Positions 1 through 7,375 of a DNA stretch of 64,000 nucleotides are shown piece after piece. Source of the stretch: Sandarakinorhabdus sp. Lineage in GTDB: Bacteria > Pseudomonadota > Alphaproteobacteria > Sphingomonadales > Sphingomonadaceae. The stretch spans positions 346,442 to 410,441 of the forward strand of contig JAIMKW010000001.1 of the NCBI GenBank assembly GCA_020692215.1, in the 5' to 3' direction. Below the pieces are notes generated by a model that saw only the letters and a program-made list of their open reading frames with translations, did not search any database and was not told the DNA's origin. Position numbers and translations under genes: made by a program. The number at the start of each line of letters is the position of its first letter. Position 1 is the first letter of the stretch.

Positions 1-1530
1 CTTGATCGCCCGCAGCAGCGCCATCGCCGGCTCGTTCCGGCCGCGCGCATAGGGGTAGAACTTGCCGATCTGGAAATGCGCAGAACCATGCGCCGCCATC
101 AGGTCGGCAACCTCGGTCTTCATGCGCTTCACTTCGGCAGCAGCAGCCGGATTGGCCCTGTGCACCGGCAGCTTCGCCAGATACCCGGCCGGCACCACCC
201 GCGCATGATAAGGGGTCTGCGCATCAGGCCAGTTGAAGGTCGGCTCATACAGGAACGCATTGGGCCCCACGCTCATGAACATCGTGCCCGAATGGATGCC
301 GTGCGCTTCCATCACCCCCGCACTGGCCCGCCAGTAATCCTGCAGCGCATGATGAAAGCCCATCACGGCGCTGTGTGCAAACAGCCCGTGCACAGGCACC
401 CACCGCTCCCCGCGCGATCCAAGCGTGTTCGTCAGCGGCTGGAACGGCACCGCGCGCGTCACTGTCGGCACCGTCGCTGCCATCTCGGTTCCGTGCCCGG
501 CCACCAGTGCGCGGATCCGCGCCGCCCGGTCCAACGCCTCGCCTTGCGAAACCCCCTCCGTCACCCAGTGCGCGGCAAAGGGCGCCAGCGCCAGGTCCTT
601 GTCGCCCGCCATCGCCATCTTCGCGAGCTTCTTCGCACCGTCCAGAAAGCTGCCCGAGCCGTCCATCACCTGCCGTGCAATCCCCAGCTTCGCGCCCGCC
701 CCCGAAGCGCGCTCCAGCTGCGCGCGTTGAATCTGCGCATCCACCGCGAAATGCTCATCGTCCAGCTGTTCGGCCGAAACCGCGCGCAAGGCCTCGTGCA
801 GCGCATCGAACCTGTCGAACCGAAAGCTCACATAGCCGGCATGGGCCTTCACCCGCTGCAGCTTCAGTGTGATCCGCGCCTTCACCCCCAGCGCCCCGCA
901 ATCGCCGGTGAACAGCCCGGCAAGGTCAGGCCCGAAATGCCGGAAAAACGGGTCTGCCACCGCACTGCCGGCGCTCCCGGTCTTCAGCAGCGCGCCGGTT
1001 CCGGTCACGATTTCCAGGCTCAGCAGGCTTTCCGCCGAAACCCCCGCTGCCCCCGTCCCGTGGCTTACGGCATTCTGGCTCAGCGCCCCGCCGATGGTCG
1101 CCACAAGCCCCGAAAACGGCCCGAAGAAGGGCGTGCGCCACCCCTTTTGCGCCAGCGCCTCGTGCAGCTGCGCCCAGGTCACGCCCGGCTCCACCGTCAC
1201 GGTCGCATCCATCTCGTCGATCTCGACAATCCGGTTCAACCGCTCGGTTGAAATGGTCAGCCCGCCGCCGGCTGCGTGGGTATAGCCGTCGGTATAGCTC
1301 GCCCCGCCGCCGCGTACGGCAAGCGCTGTCCCCGTCTCGGCACAGGCTGCCACAATCGCCTGCAGCTCTGCGATGCTGGCGGGAAGCGCGACAGCAACGG
1401 GCGGCGGCCCGGCATGATACACGTCCATCCCGTAGAAGCTGCGGTCATCCTCCCCCAGCAGCAAGCCGCCGGCCGGCAGGATTGCGCCAAGCCTCTCAAG
1501 GATGCCCGATGCCTTTGTCGCCGTCGCCAC
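1..1530 (-). CDS. FAD-binding oxidase (PCMH type), 3' end missing
   Basis: Flavin-dependent oxidoreductase of the family that includes vanillyl-alcohol and D-lactate oxidases; the substrate cannot be told. About 510 codons are visible and the stop lies beyond the left edge. Near the N-terminus the frame reads VRGGGASYTDGYTHAAGG, the FAD pyrophosphate-binding loop of PCMH domains, followed by the typical VEPGVTWAQLHEAL segment. At the left edge the frame is still intact (FYPYARGR region), so only a short C-terminal piece should be missing. I chose the GTG at 1530, which follows a GGGAG-like ribosome site; no ATG fits. It lies 25 bases after the thiolase stop, so it is probably the last or a late gene of the 4239-1 operon. 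Confidence 0.8.
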   Translation of the reverse strand, partial: MATATKASGILERLGAILPAGGLLLGEDDRSFYGMDVYHAGPPPVAVALPASIAELQAIVAACAETGTALAVRGGGASYTDGYTHAAGGGLTISTERLNRIVEIDEMDATVTVEPGVTWAQLHEALAQKGWRTPFFGPFSGLVATIGGALSQNAVSHGTGAAGVSAESLLSLEIVTGTGALLKTGSAGSAVADPFFRHFGPDLAGLFTGDCGALGVKARITLKLQRVKAHAGYVSFRFDRFDALHEALRAVSAEQLDDEHFAVDAQIQRAQLERASGAGAKLGIARQVMDGSGSFLDGAKKLAKMAMAGDKDLALAPFAAHWVTEGVSQGEALDRAARIRALVAGHGTEMAATVPTVTRAVPFQPLTNTLGSRGERWVPVHGLFAHSAVMGFHHALQDYWRASAGVMEAHGIHSGTMFMSVGPNAFLYEPTFNWPDAQTPYHARVVPAGYLAKLPVHRANPAAAAEVKRMKTEVADLMAAHGSAHFQIGKFYPYARGRNEPAMALLRAIK

Positions 1531-1555
1531 GATGCCGCGCTCCCTTCCAGCCTGT

Positions 1556-2731
1556 TCAGTGAACCCGCAGCGCCACCGCGGTTGCTTCCCCGCCGCCGAT
1601 GCACAGCGATGCAACGCCGGTGCCGCCGCCACGCGCCTGCAGGGCGTGGATCAGCGTCACCAGGATCCGTGCGCCCGAAGCGCCGATCGGGTGGCCCAGC
1701 GCGGTCGCCCCGCCGTGCACATTCACCTTGGCGTGCGCGATGCCAAGCTCGTGCATCGCTGCCATCGTCACCACGGCAAAGGCCTCGTTCACTTCGAAAA
1801 GATCGGTGCCATCCACCGTCCAGCCCAGCCGCTGCAGCAGCTTGCCGATGGCGGGGATCGGCGCGGTGGCGAACAGCGAAGGGGCCTGCGCATGCACGCT
1901 GTGCCCCATGATGGTCGCCAGCGGCGCCAGTCCGCGCGCATCGGCTGTCTCGCGGCGCATCAGAACAAGGGCAGCCGCCCCGTCCGAGATCGAGCTGGAA
2001 TTGGCCGCCGTCACCGTGCCATCGGCGGCAAAGGCGGGCTTCAGGTTCGGGATCTTCTCCGGCCGCGCCTTGCCGGGCTGTTCGTCGATCATCACGTCCC
2101 CTGTCTTGGTGGCAACCGCCGTGATTTCCTTCGCGAACGATCCGTCGGCAACGGCTGCCTTTGCGCGTGCAAGGCTCTCCAGCGCATAGTCATCCTGCGC
2201 CTGGCGGGTGAACTGATAGCTGCGGGCACAGTCCTCGGCAAAGCTGCCCATCGCGCGGCCCGGCTCATAGGCGTCTTCCAGCCCGTCGAGGAACATATGG
2301 TCCATCACCCGGCCATGGCCCATGCGGTATCCGCTGCGCGCCTTGGGCAGCAGATAGGGCGCGTTGGTCATGCTCTCCATGCCGCCTGCCGCGATGATCC
2401 CGGCGCTCCCGGCCTTCAGCGCATCATGCGCATCCATCACCGCTTTCATGCCCGATCCGCACATCTTGTTCAGCGTCACGCACGCGGTGGAAAGATCGAG
2501 GCCGGCCTTCAGCGCCGCCTGCCGCGCGGGGGCCTGGCCCAGACCGGCGGGAAGCACACAGCCCATCACCACCTGCTCCACGTCGGTGGGCGCCATCTGC
2601 GCATCGGCAATGGCGGCCTTCAGCGCGGCCGCGCCCAGCTCGGGGGCCGTGGTATCGCGAAAGTCGCCCTGGAACCCGCCCATGGCCGTGCGGCGGGCGG
2701 AAACGATCACGATGTCTTGTGCTGCCGTCAT
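1556..2731 (-). CDS. Acetyl-CoA acetyltransferase (thiolase)
   Basis: Cytosolic thiolase, 391 residues, the usual family length. It either condenses two acetyl-CoA (PHB or mevalonate type) or cleaves 3-ketoacyl-CoA. The nucleophilic cysteine is C91 in NKMCGSGMKA; the C-terminal pair is H347 in ALGHPIGASG and C377 in SLCIGGGEA. The GGMESMTNAPY segment is also typical of acetyl-CoA acetyltransferases. The ATG at 2731 overlaps the stop of the upstream solute-binding protein gene by four bases (ATGA), so translation is probably coupled. No ketoreductase or PHB synthase is adjacent, so the biosynthetic or degradative role stays open. Confidence 0.9.
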   Translation of the reverse strand: MTAAQDIVIVSARRTAMGGFQGDFRDTTAPELGAAALKAAIADAQMAPTDVEQVVMGCVLPAGLGQAPARQAALKAGLDLSTACVTLNKMCGSGMKAVMDAHDALKAGSAGIIAAGGMESMTNAPYLLPKARSGYRMGHGRVMDHMFLDGLEDAYEPGRAMGSFAEDCARSYQFTRQAQDDYALESLARAKAAVADGSFAKEITAVATKTGDVMIDEQPGKARPEKIPNLKPAFAADGTVTAANSSSISDGAAALVLMRRETADARGLAPLATIMGHSVHAQAPSLFATAPIPAIGKLLQRLGWTVDGTDLFEVNEAFAVVTMAAMHELGIAHAKVNVHGGATALGHPIGASGARILVTLIHALQARGGGTGVASLCIGGGEATAVALRVH

Positions 2732-4239
2732 TTCAGAATCTTTCTGTCTTGCACGATGGAAAGGTGGCGCAGCGCATGCGCCGCGCTGGCGTTGGTGGAA
2801 AAACCGGCAAGCCGCGGCGAAACCAGCGACCAGTCGATCGGCTGCACAAGCCCGATGCTGGCACCGTCCTCGGCCCACAGCCGCTCGGCCGCCGCGATCG
2901 CCGCCATGCGCTCGGCAAGGGTCGGGGCCGTCCAGCTGCCCTGCAGCAAGGCATCGGCTTCGGGCAGGCACACGCCGTGCCGGTTGGCGCCGCAGCGGTT
3001 GGGCATCAGGAACGGCATCGGGCTGTCGATGGGGGATGTGCGCCGCACCAGCGCCAGTTCGAATTCACCCTCGGCAATGGCGCGGGCATGGTCGCGCGGG
3101 GATCGGCGGATCAGCACGAAATCGATCCCCACTGCCGCATAGTCGCCGGCAATCGCGGTGATCAGCTTGTCGTCTGCGGGCGATGTCGAAACCGCCACCG
3201 CCAGCCGCAACCGCGCGGAAACGGGGTTGATCCCGGCCTCGGCCATCAGCCGACGCGCTTCCTCCTGCCGCGCAACAAGTGGAAGTCCGGCCCAGTCCGG
3301 GCTTGGCGCGGCATAGGCGGCGATTGGCCCCGGCACGATCCCCAGAACCGGCCTTGCGGCCTGGCTTCCGAACAGCGCAGGCCCAATGGCATCGCGGTTC
3401 ACCGCCAGCTGCAGCGCATTGCGCACGCCCAGGTCGGCAAGCTTGCCGCGCTTGTGGTTTACCAGCAGCAGCAGTGCGGCCCTGGGTTGTTCAAGGCGCA
3501 GGGTCTCGCGCCGGGCAGTCACGCGGGCAGATCCCAGCCCGTCCAGTTCTCCGCCCAGCACCAGATCGGTTTCGCCGCGGTTGAAGCGCTGGATCGCGAT
3601 GTCGGGTGTGGTGCTGCGCACCGTGGCGGCAGCAAGCGCCACGCTGTCGGCGGCGAAAAAGTCCGGGTTGCGGGTCAGCCGCTTCGGCCGCTCGGCGGGT
3701 TCGCCCGCGGGCGCCGGCGCGCCGGGCTCCAACGGCTCGGGTGCCGCCGTGAACGGCCCGGCATGGGCCTGCCGGCCCCGGTATCGGGTGGCCAGTGCCG
3801 GCGTCGCCAGCAGCTCCAGAAGTTCCGGCTGTGGTGTTGAAAGCCGAAGCTCCACCACATCGTCCAAAGGCGCGGAAACGCGGGTGATGCCTGCCAGCAG
3901 ATCGCGCGCGCCTGATCCTGCGGGGCTTTTGCGCGCCAGTTCGACAGAGGCGACGACATCGGCTGCCGTCACCGGCCGGCCGCCGACGAACAGCGCATCG
4001 CGAAGCCGGAACACGATGGAAAGCCCGTCGTCCGAAACCCGCCAGCTTTGCGCAAGCCCCGGCACCACCCGGCCTTCGGCATCGCGGGCAGTCATCCCGG
4101 CCGCCGTCGAGTCGGCGATCACGGCTTCGGTCGCCGCCGCGCTGATCGTGTCGATCCTCAGCGGCGGCTCTTCGGTATCGGTTCCGCCGCAGGCCGCCAG
4201 CAGAAGGGCGCATGCAGAAAAGATCAAAAGCCGGCGCAT
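2728..4239 (-). CDS. ABC transporter solute-binding lipoprotein, family 5
   Basis: Periplasmic substrate-binding protein of the peptide/nickel (DppA/OppA, SBP family 5) type, 503 residues from the ATG at 4239. The N-terminus is a lipoprotein signal, MRRLLIFSACALLLAAC, with lipobox LAAC. The body shows the family pattern: VVPGLAQSWRVSDDGLSIVFRLRD followed by a VTAADVVASVELA segment. I preferred 4239 over the TTG at 4260 because GGGAGCC sits just before it and the signal peptide then has normal length. No permease or ATPase gene is adjacent; instead it opens an operon with a thiolase and a flavin oxidase. It may therefore be an orphan binding protein whose transporter is encoded elsewhere. The ligand is unknown. 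Confidence 0.78.
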   Translation of the reverse strand: MRRLLIFSACALLLAACGGTDTEEPPLRIDTISAAATEAVIADSTAAGMTARDAEGRVVPGLAQSWRVSDDGLSIVFRLRDALFVGGRPVTAADVVASVELARKSPAGSGARDLLAGITRVSAPLDDVVELRLSTPQPELLELLATPALATRYRGRQAHAGPFTAAPEPLEPGAPAPAGEPAERPKRLTRNPDFFAADSVALAAATVRSTTPDIAIQRFNRGETDLVLGGELDGLGSARVTARRETLRLEQPRAALLLLVNHKRGKLADLGVRNALQLAVNRDAIGPALFGSQAARPVLGIVPGPIAAYAAPSPDWAGLPLVARQEEARRLMAEAGINPVSARLRLAVAVSTSPADDKLITAIAGDYAAVGIDFVLIRRSPRDHARAIAEGEFELALVRRTSPIDSPMPFLMPNRCGANRHGVCLPEADALLQGSWTAPTLAERMAAIAAAERLWAEDGASIGLVQPIDWSLVSPRLAGFSTNASAAHALRHLSIVQDRKILK

Positions 4240-4302
4240 GGCTCCCGTTCGCGCAAACAAAGCCGGGTGGCAAGCGTGAAGCGGCCTGATAAGGAAGCCT
4301 GC

Positions 4303-5304
4303 ATGAAAAGCAGGATGCGCATGTCCGATGATATCGCCGGACTGGTGGGCGGCACACCGCTCGTTCGCCTGAAGGGCCCCTCCCGGCGCACGGGGTGCGA
4401 CATCTGGGGGAAGTGCGAATTTCTCAATCCCGGCGGCTCGGTGAAGGACCGTGCGGCGCTCTATATCATCCGCGATGCCGAACAGTCAGGCGCCCTGAAA
4501 CCCGGCGGCATCATCGTCGAGGGAACAGCCGGCAACACCGGGATCGGGCTTGCCGTCATCGGCAGCGCGCTGGGCTATCGAACCGTCATCGTGATGCCCG
4601 AAACGCAGACCCAGGAAAAGAAGGACGCGCTCAGGGCGTTGGGGGCCGAACTCGTGCTCGTGCCGGCAACATCCTATGCCAATCCGGGCCATTATGTGCA
4701 CACCTCGCGCCGGCTGGCAGAGGAAACGCCCGGCGCAATCTGGGCCAACCAGTTCGACAATGTCGCCAACCGGCTGGCCCACATCAAGACAACCGCGCCC
4801 GAAATCGTGGACGCGCTCGACGGCCGGGTGGATGGTTTCATCTGCGCAGCAGGCACCGGCGGCACGATCGCGGGTGTGGGCCTTGGGCTGAAGGAGGCGC
4901 TGGGCGCTGTCACGATCGGGCTTGCCGATCCCGATGGCGCTGCGCTCTACAGCTTCTTCACCACCGGCGAACTGAAGGCCGAAGGCAGCAGCGTCGCCGA
5001 GGGCATCGGCCAGAGCCGGATCACCGCCAATCTCGAAGGCGCGCCGATCGATGTCGCGTTCCGGGTCAGCGATGCCGAGGCCTTTCCCCTGCTCCACGAG
5101 CTGATGGCGAACGATGGTCTGCACCTCGGGCTTTCCAGCGCCATCAATGTGGCCGGCGCCGAAAAGCTGGCGCGCCACCTGGGCCCCGGCAAAAGCATCG
5201 TCACCATCCTGTGCGACAATGGCAGCCGCTATCTTTCCACCATCTGGAACCCGGAGTGGCTGAAATCCAGGGGCCTGCCCCTGCCGCCCTGGCGGCAGGC
5301 TTGA
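4303..5304 (+). CDS. cysK: Cysteine synthase A (O-acetylserine sulfhydrylase)
   Basis: PLP enzyme that makes cysteine from O-acetylserine and sulfide, 333 residues, matching the longer alphaproteobacterial CysK forms. The PLP lysine is K48 in NPGGSVKDRA; the phosphate-binding loop is GTAGNTGIG; PETQTQEKKDALRALGAE is a family segment. The ATG at 4303 follows AAGGA at good spacing; an internal ATG at 4321 is a weaker alternative. Transcribed divergently from the binding-protein gene, with only 63 bases between the starts. The last codons (LPPWRQA and the stop) are part of a 28-bp unit repeated three times, see 5282-5365. Paralogous beta-synthases cannot be excluded, but family membership is clear. 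Confidence 0.88.
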   Translation: MKSRMRMSDDIAGLVGGTPLVRLKGPSRRTGCDIWGKCEFLNPGGSVKDRAALYIIRDAEQSGALKPGGIIVEGTAGNTGIGLAVIGSALGYRTVIVMPETQTQEKKDALRALGAELVLVPATSYANPGHYVHTSRRLAEETPGAIWANQFDNVANRLAHIKTTAPEIVDALDGRVDGFICAAGTGGTIAGVGLGLKEALGAVTIGLADPDGAALYSFFTTGELKAEGSSVAEGIGQSRITANLEGAPIDVAFRVSDAEAFPLLHELMANDGLHLGLSSAINVAGAEKLARHLGPGKSIVTILCDNGSRYLSTIWNPEWLKSRGLPLPPWRQA

Positions 5305-5365
5305 TAGGTTGCCGCCCTGGCGGCAGGCCTGACAATTTGCCGCCTTGGCGGCAGGACTGACCATC
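5282..5365. repeat. 28-bp tandem repeat x3 over the cysK stop codon
   Basis: Three copies begin at 5282, 5310 and 5338. Each starts with a near-perfect palindrome, TGCCGCCCTGGCGGCAGG (CTTGG in the third), and each contains a TGA at the place of the cysK stop. The first copy is the end of the gene; the others are non-coding. The period is not a multiple of three. Each palindrome can fold into a small GC hairpin, so the array may affect mRNA 3' stability, but there is no T-run for termination. Confidence 0.85.
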
Positions 5366-5414
5366 CGGGGCCCTTCTCTCGACAGCACTGGTCTGGCTTG
5401 GTAGACAGGCCTGT

Positions 5415-5840
5415 ATGGATCGCATGCGAGCTGGCCTGACGGGCCTGGGCCTCGTCTTTCTGTCTACGCTCGCGGCGTCGCTGGTCTTCGGGCCATCAGG
5501 CGACGACCCCGCAGCCGTAGAGCATGTAAAGGCACCCGGAGAGCCTCTGGCCCAGCTTGGCGTGGCCCCGGGCATCGAAAAGGACAAGTCCGGCCAGCCG
5601 ATAGACGCGGCAGACCCGCTTGCGAACTCCACCTCACCAGTCGATCCACTGGCCGATCCCGCACTGGCCGATCCGCTGCGTGATCCCACATTGGCCGATC
5701 CGGTGCAGCCTGATCCAGCCGTTCGGCCCGATGCCAATGGCGCGCCCGGCACGGCGGCTGGCCGCCAGATGGGCGGCGGCAGCGCACCGCGGTTCCCGCC
5801 CGATAGCCGAACGCCCGCCAGCCGGCCGGCTGTCGTCTGA
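5415..5840 (+). CDS. Hypothetical membrane-anchored or exported protein with Asp-Pro repeats
   Basis: 141 residues, not recognised. The N-terminus (MDRMRAGLTGLGLVFLSTLAASLVFGP) is a single hydrophobic segment after a short positive stretch, either a signal peptide or an anchor. The rest is low complexity: residues around 65-100 repeat DPLADP, ALADP and TLADP, then proline-, glycine- and arginine-rich sequence follows. No domain is apparent. The stop is two bases before the next start at 5843, so the two genes are almost certainly translated together and may act as a pair at the inner membrane or periplasm. An internal ATG at 5424 could also be the start. Confidence 0.6.
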   Translation: MDRMRAGLTGLGLVFLSTLAASLVFGPSGDDPAAVEHVKAPGEPLAQLGVAPGIEKDKSGQPIDAADPLANSTSPVDPLADPALADPLRDPTLADPVQPDPAVRPDANGAPGTAAGRQMGGGSAPRFPPDSRTPASRPAVV

Positions 5841-5842
5841 CA

Positions 5843-6649
5843 ATGCGGCGCGTTGCAGTGCCGACCCGCACACTGGTGCTTGCCTTGCTGCTGCTGCCGA
5901 TCCTGCTGTTCGGTGGCCGCGAACTCCGGCGCACGCTTGGCACCGAAAGGCTGCTTCCGGATCTCGGCGCGCCATCGCAGGTGGCGCGGATCGAAGTCGC
6001 CCGCGGCCGCGATCAGGTCGTGCTTGCGCGCCGGATGGATACCGGCGCATGGGAAATCCTTTCGGCGGCCGACGCACCCGGCGACGCCGCCCGGATCGAG
6101 GCCACAATCGAACGTCTCGCCGCCTTGCGGGGCGAACCCGTGCCACCCGATATTCCGCCCCAAGGGCGCGAACCGCTGCAGGTGCGGCTGAGCGACAAGG
6201 CAGGCCGCGATCTCGGCCACGCAGCCTTCTGGACAGGGGAGGGTCGGGCGCTCCCCGATGGCGCGCGCCTGGCGCTTGCGTCGCAACCGCCGCTCCCGCT
6301 CTGGCCTTCGGCATGGACTTCGCTTGTGCCGCCGGTGATCGATCCGGCAACGGTCGCCGGCGCACAGCGGCTTTCCGCCGACGGGCCGGCGAACCTGCCG
6401 CTGGAGCAAACGGTTGCTGTTGCCAGAATGCTGGGCGCGCTCAGCGCACGGGATTTCATGGGCAGCGCTGCAATCAACTGGGCCGGCGCCCGCCAGCTTC
6501 GGGTGCGGCTGGCGGATGGTTCCAGCATCGATCTGCAGCAGGTGCCCGATGGCGATGGCCGGTTCTTTGTGCGGATGACATCCGACACGCGAACCGATGT
6601 GCGCGAAGCGCGTCGCTATGCCTTTCGGGTGTCGGAGTCGCTGCCATGA
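5843..6649 (+). CDS. DUF4340-like membrane-anchored protein
   Basis: 268 residues with one N-terminal membrane segment (about residues 8-23, LVLALLLLPILLFGG), then a soluble part. The segment VARIEVARGRDQVVLARRMDTGAWEIL followed by paired helices with IEATIERLAAL resembles the DUF4340 repeat often found beside gliding or ABC-type GldG genes. No such ABC genes are next to it here; its only partner is the gene at 5415. It ends 261 bases before the probable mraZ start. Function unknown; the DUF assignment is by pattern recognition and should be treated as tentative. Confidence 0.6.
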   Translation: MRRVAVPTRTLVLALLLLPILLFGGRELRRTLGTERLLPDLGAPSQVARIEVARGRDQVVLARRMDTGAWEILSAADAPGDAARIEATIERLAALRGEPVPPDIPPQGREPLQVRLSDKAGRDLGHAAFWTGEGRALPDGARLALASQPPLPLWPSAWTSLVPPVIDPATVAGAQRLSADGPANLPLEQTVAVARMLGALSARDFMGSAAINWAGARQLRVRLADGSSIDLQQVPDGDGRFFVRMTSDTRTDVREARRYAFRVSESLP

Positions 6650-6672
6650 GCGGCGGAAATTCGCGCACAGGG

Positions 6673-6681
6673 TTTTCCACA
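6673..6681 (+). promoter_or_regulatory. DnaA-box-like site
   Basis: TTTTCCACA fits the relaxed DnaA-box consensus TTWTNCACA. An identical copy, extended to TTTTCCACAGG, lies 136 bases downstream. DnaA binding is inferred only from the sequence. Confidence 0.4.
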
Positions 6682-6764
6682 GGATTTAACAGCTGGATTG
6701 GCCTATTAGGGCCTCCGGAAAAGAGGCCTGAATCCAGCTGGTTGCGGGGAAGCGACCGAAATAG

Positions 6765-6800
6765 ACCATAAAAGCCCATTGAATACCCATAAACGCCCAT
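6765..6800 (-). promoter_or_regulatory. Probable MraZ-box array
   Basis: Reading the minus strand, ATGGG occurs at 6800-6796, 6790-6786 and 6779-6775, with a degenerate ATGG at 6769-6766. The periods are 10, 11 and 10, so all copies face one side of the helix. MraZ proteins bind TGGG direct repeats with about 10-bp period in front of their own operon. Here the array lies on the opposite strand, about 110 bases before the gene. Confidence 0.5.
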
Positions 6801-6808
6801 GCTATCCC

Positions 6809-6817
6809 TTTTCCACA
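6809..6817 (+). promoter_or_regulatory. Second DnaA-box-like site
   Basis: TTTTCCACA, identical to the copy at 6673-6681 and in the same orientation. It abuts the MraZ-box array, so DnaA and MraZ could compete or cooperate there. Binding is inference. Confidence 0.4.
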
Positions 6818-6910
6818 GGGGTTGGCGTGCGGTTGACTGGCCATTCCGGAGCATTTCCCCGCTTCTGAATTCAGTCCCCAAAGCGACAGCCCCTTATAAG
6901 GGGAAGCGCC

Positions 6911-7375
6911 ATTCGCGATTATTTTTCAGGGACCTATGTGAACGGAGTCGATGCCAAGCATCGGCTTTCCGTTCCTGCGCCCCTGCGCGACACGATCGAG
7001 GCGCGAAGCCAGACGAAGGCTGTGGTGCTGGGCCCATCCGATGATGCGCCATGCCTTATCGGCTATGATCTCAGCTACTTCGCCCGAATGGAGGAGCGAC
7101 TCGCAGCGCAATTCGCCGGCGATTTCGGGCCTGGCCGCGCAACCAAGGCGCGATCGATGTTCGGCCTCACCGAACAGATGAAATATGATGATACCGGCCG
7201 CATCATCCTGAGCCCGGTGATGCGCGATCTGGGCGAAATCAACGGCCGGGTCGTGTTTCTGGGTGTTGGCGACTATTTCGAAATCTGGTCGCCAGACGTG
7301 CTGATGGCGCAGGAAGGCCAGGACCCCCGTGTGCAGCGCGTTGTGAAGGCGCTTCTGGCGGGGAAGGCCGGGTGA
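6911..7375 (+). CDS. mraZ: Transcriptional regulator MraZ, non-canonical start probable
   Basis: MraZ is a double-barrel DNA-binding protein that controls its own dcw operon. The frame has the two half-domains (VDAKHRLSVPAPLRD, then DDTGRIILSPVMRDLG) and ends by overlapping rsmH. Family proteins begin with a conserved F-x-G block; here that block, YFSGTYVNGVDAK, lies upstream of the first usable GTG (6938). In this frame there is a TGA at 6866 and no ATG, GTG, TTG or CTG between it and the block. ATT at 6911 follows AAGGGGAA at 6898-6905 and gives 154 residues, close to the usual 150. The GTG at 6938 (145 residues, AGGGA before it) would delete the first strand. Identity is firm; the start is uncertain. 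Confidence 0.85.
   Translation: MRDYFSGTYVNGVDAKHRLSVPAPLRDTIEARSQTKAVVLGPSDDAPCLIGYDLSYFARMEERLAAQFAGDFGPGRATKARSMFGLTEQMKYDDTGRIILSPVMRDLGEINGRVVFLGVGDYFEIWSPDVLMAQEGQDPRVQRVVKALLAGKAG

Larger units (their letters stand above)
6650..6910 (+). promoter_or_regulatory. Regulatory region in front of the dcw cluster
   Basis: 261 bases without a gene, clearly poorer in GC than the flanks. It holds two copies of TTTTCCACAGG (6673-6683, 6809-6819), a phased CCCAT series (6765-6800), a 10-bp inverted repeat (6690-6699 with 6731-6740) and a GANTC site (GAATC, 6730-6734); a second GANTC lies inside mraZ at 6945-6949. A possible sigma-70 promoter is TTGAAT (6779-6784) with a weak CTATCC (6802-6807); TTGACT at 6833 has no good partner. 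AAGGGGAA at 6898-6905 is the probable mraZ ribosome site. Confidence 0.6.

Noticed and set aside
76..3840. Long open frames on the plus strand opposite the flavin oxidase, thiolase and binding-protein genes
   Set aside because: Arg/Pro/His-rich translations without motifs; they are antisense shadows of GC-rich genes with clear family motifs on the minus strand.
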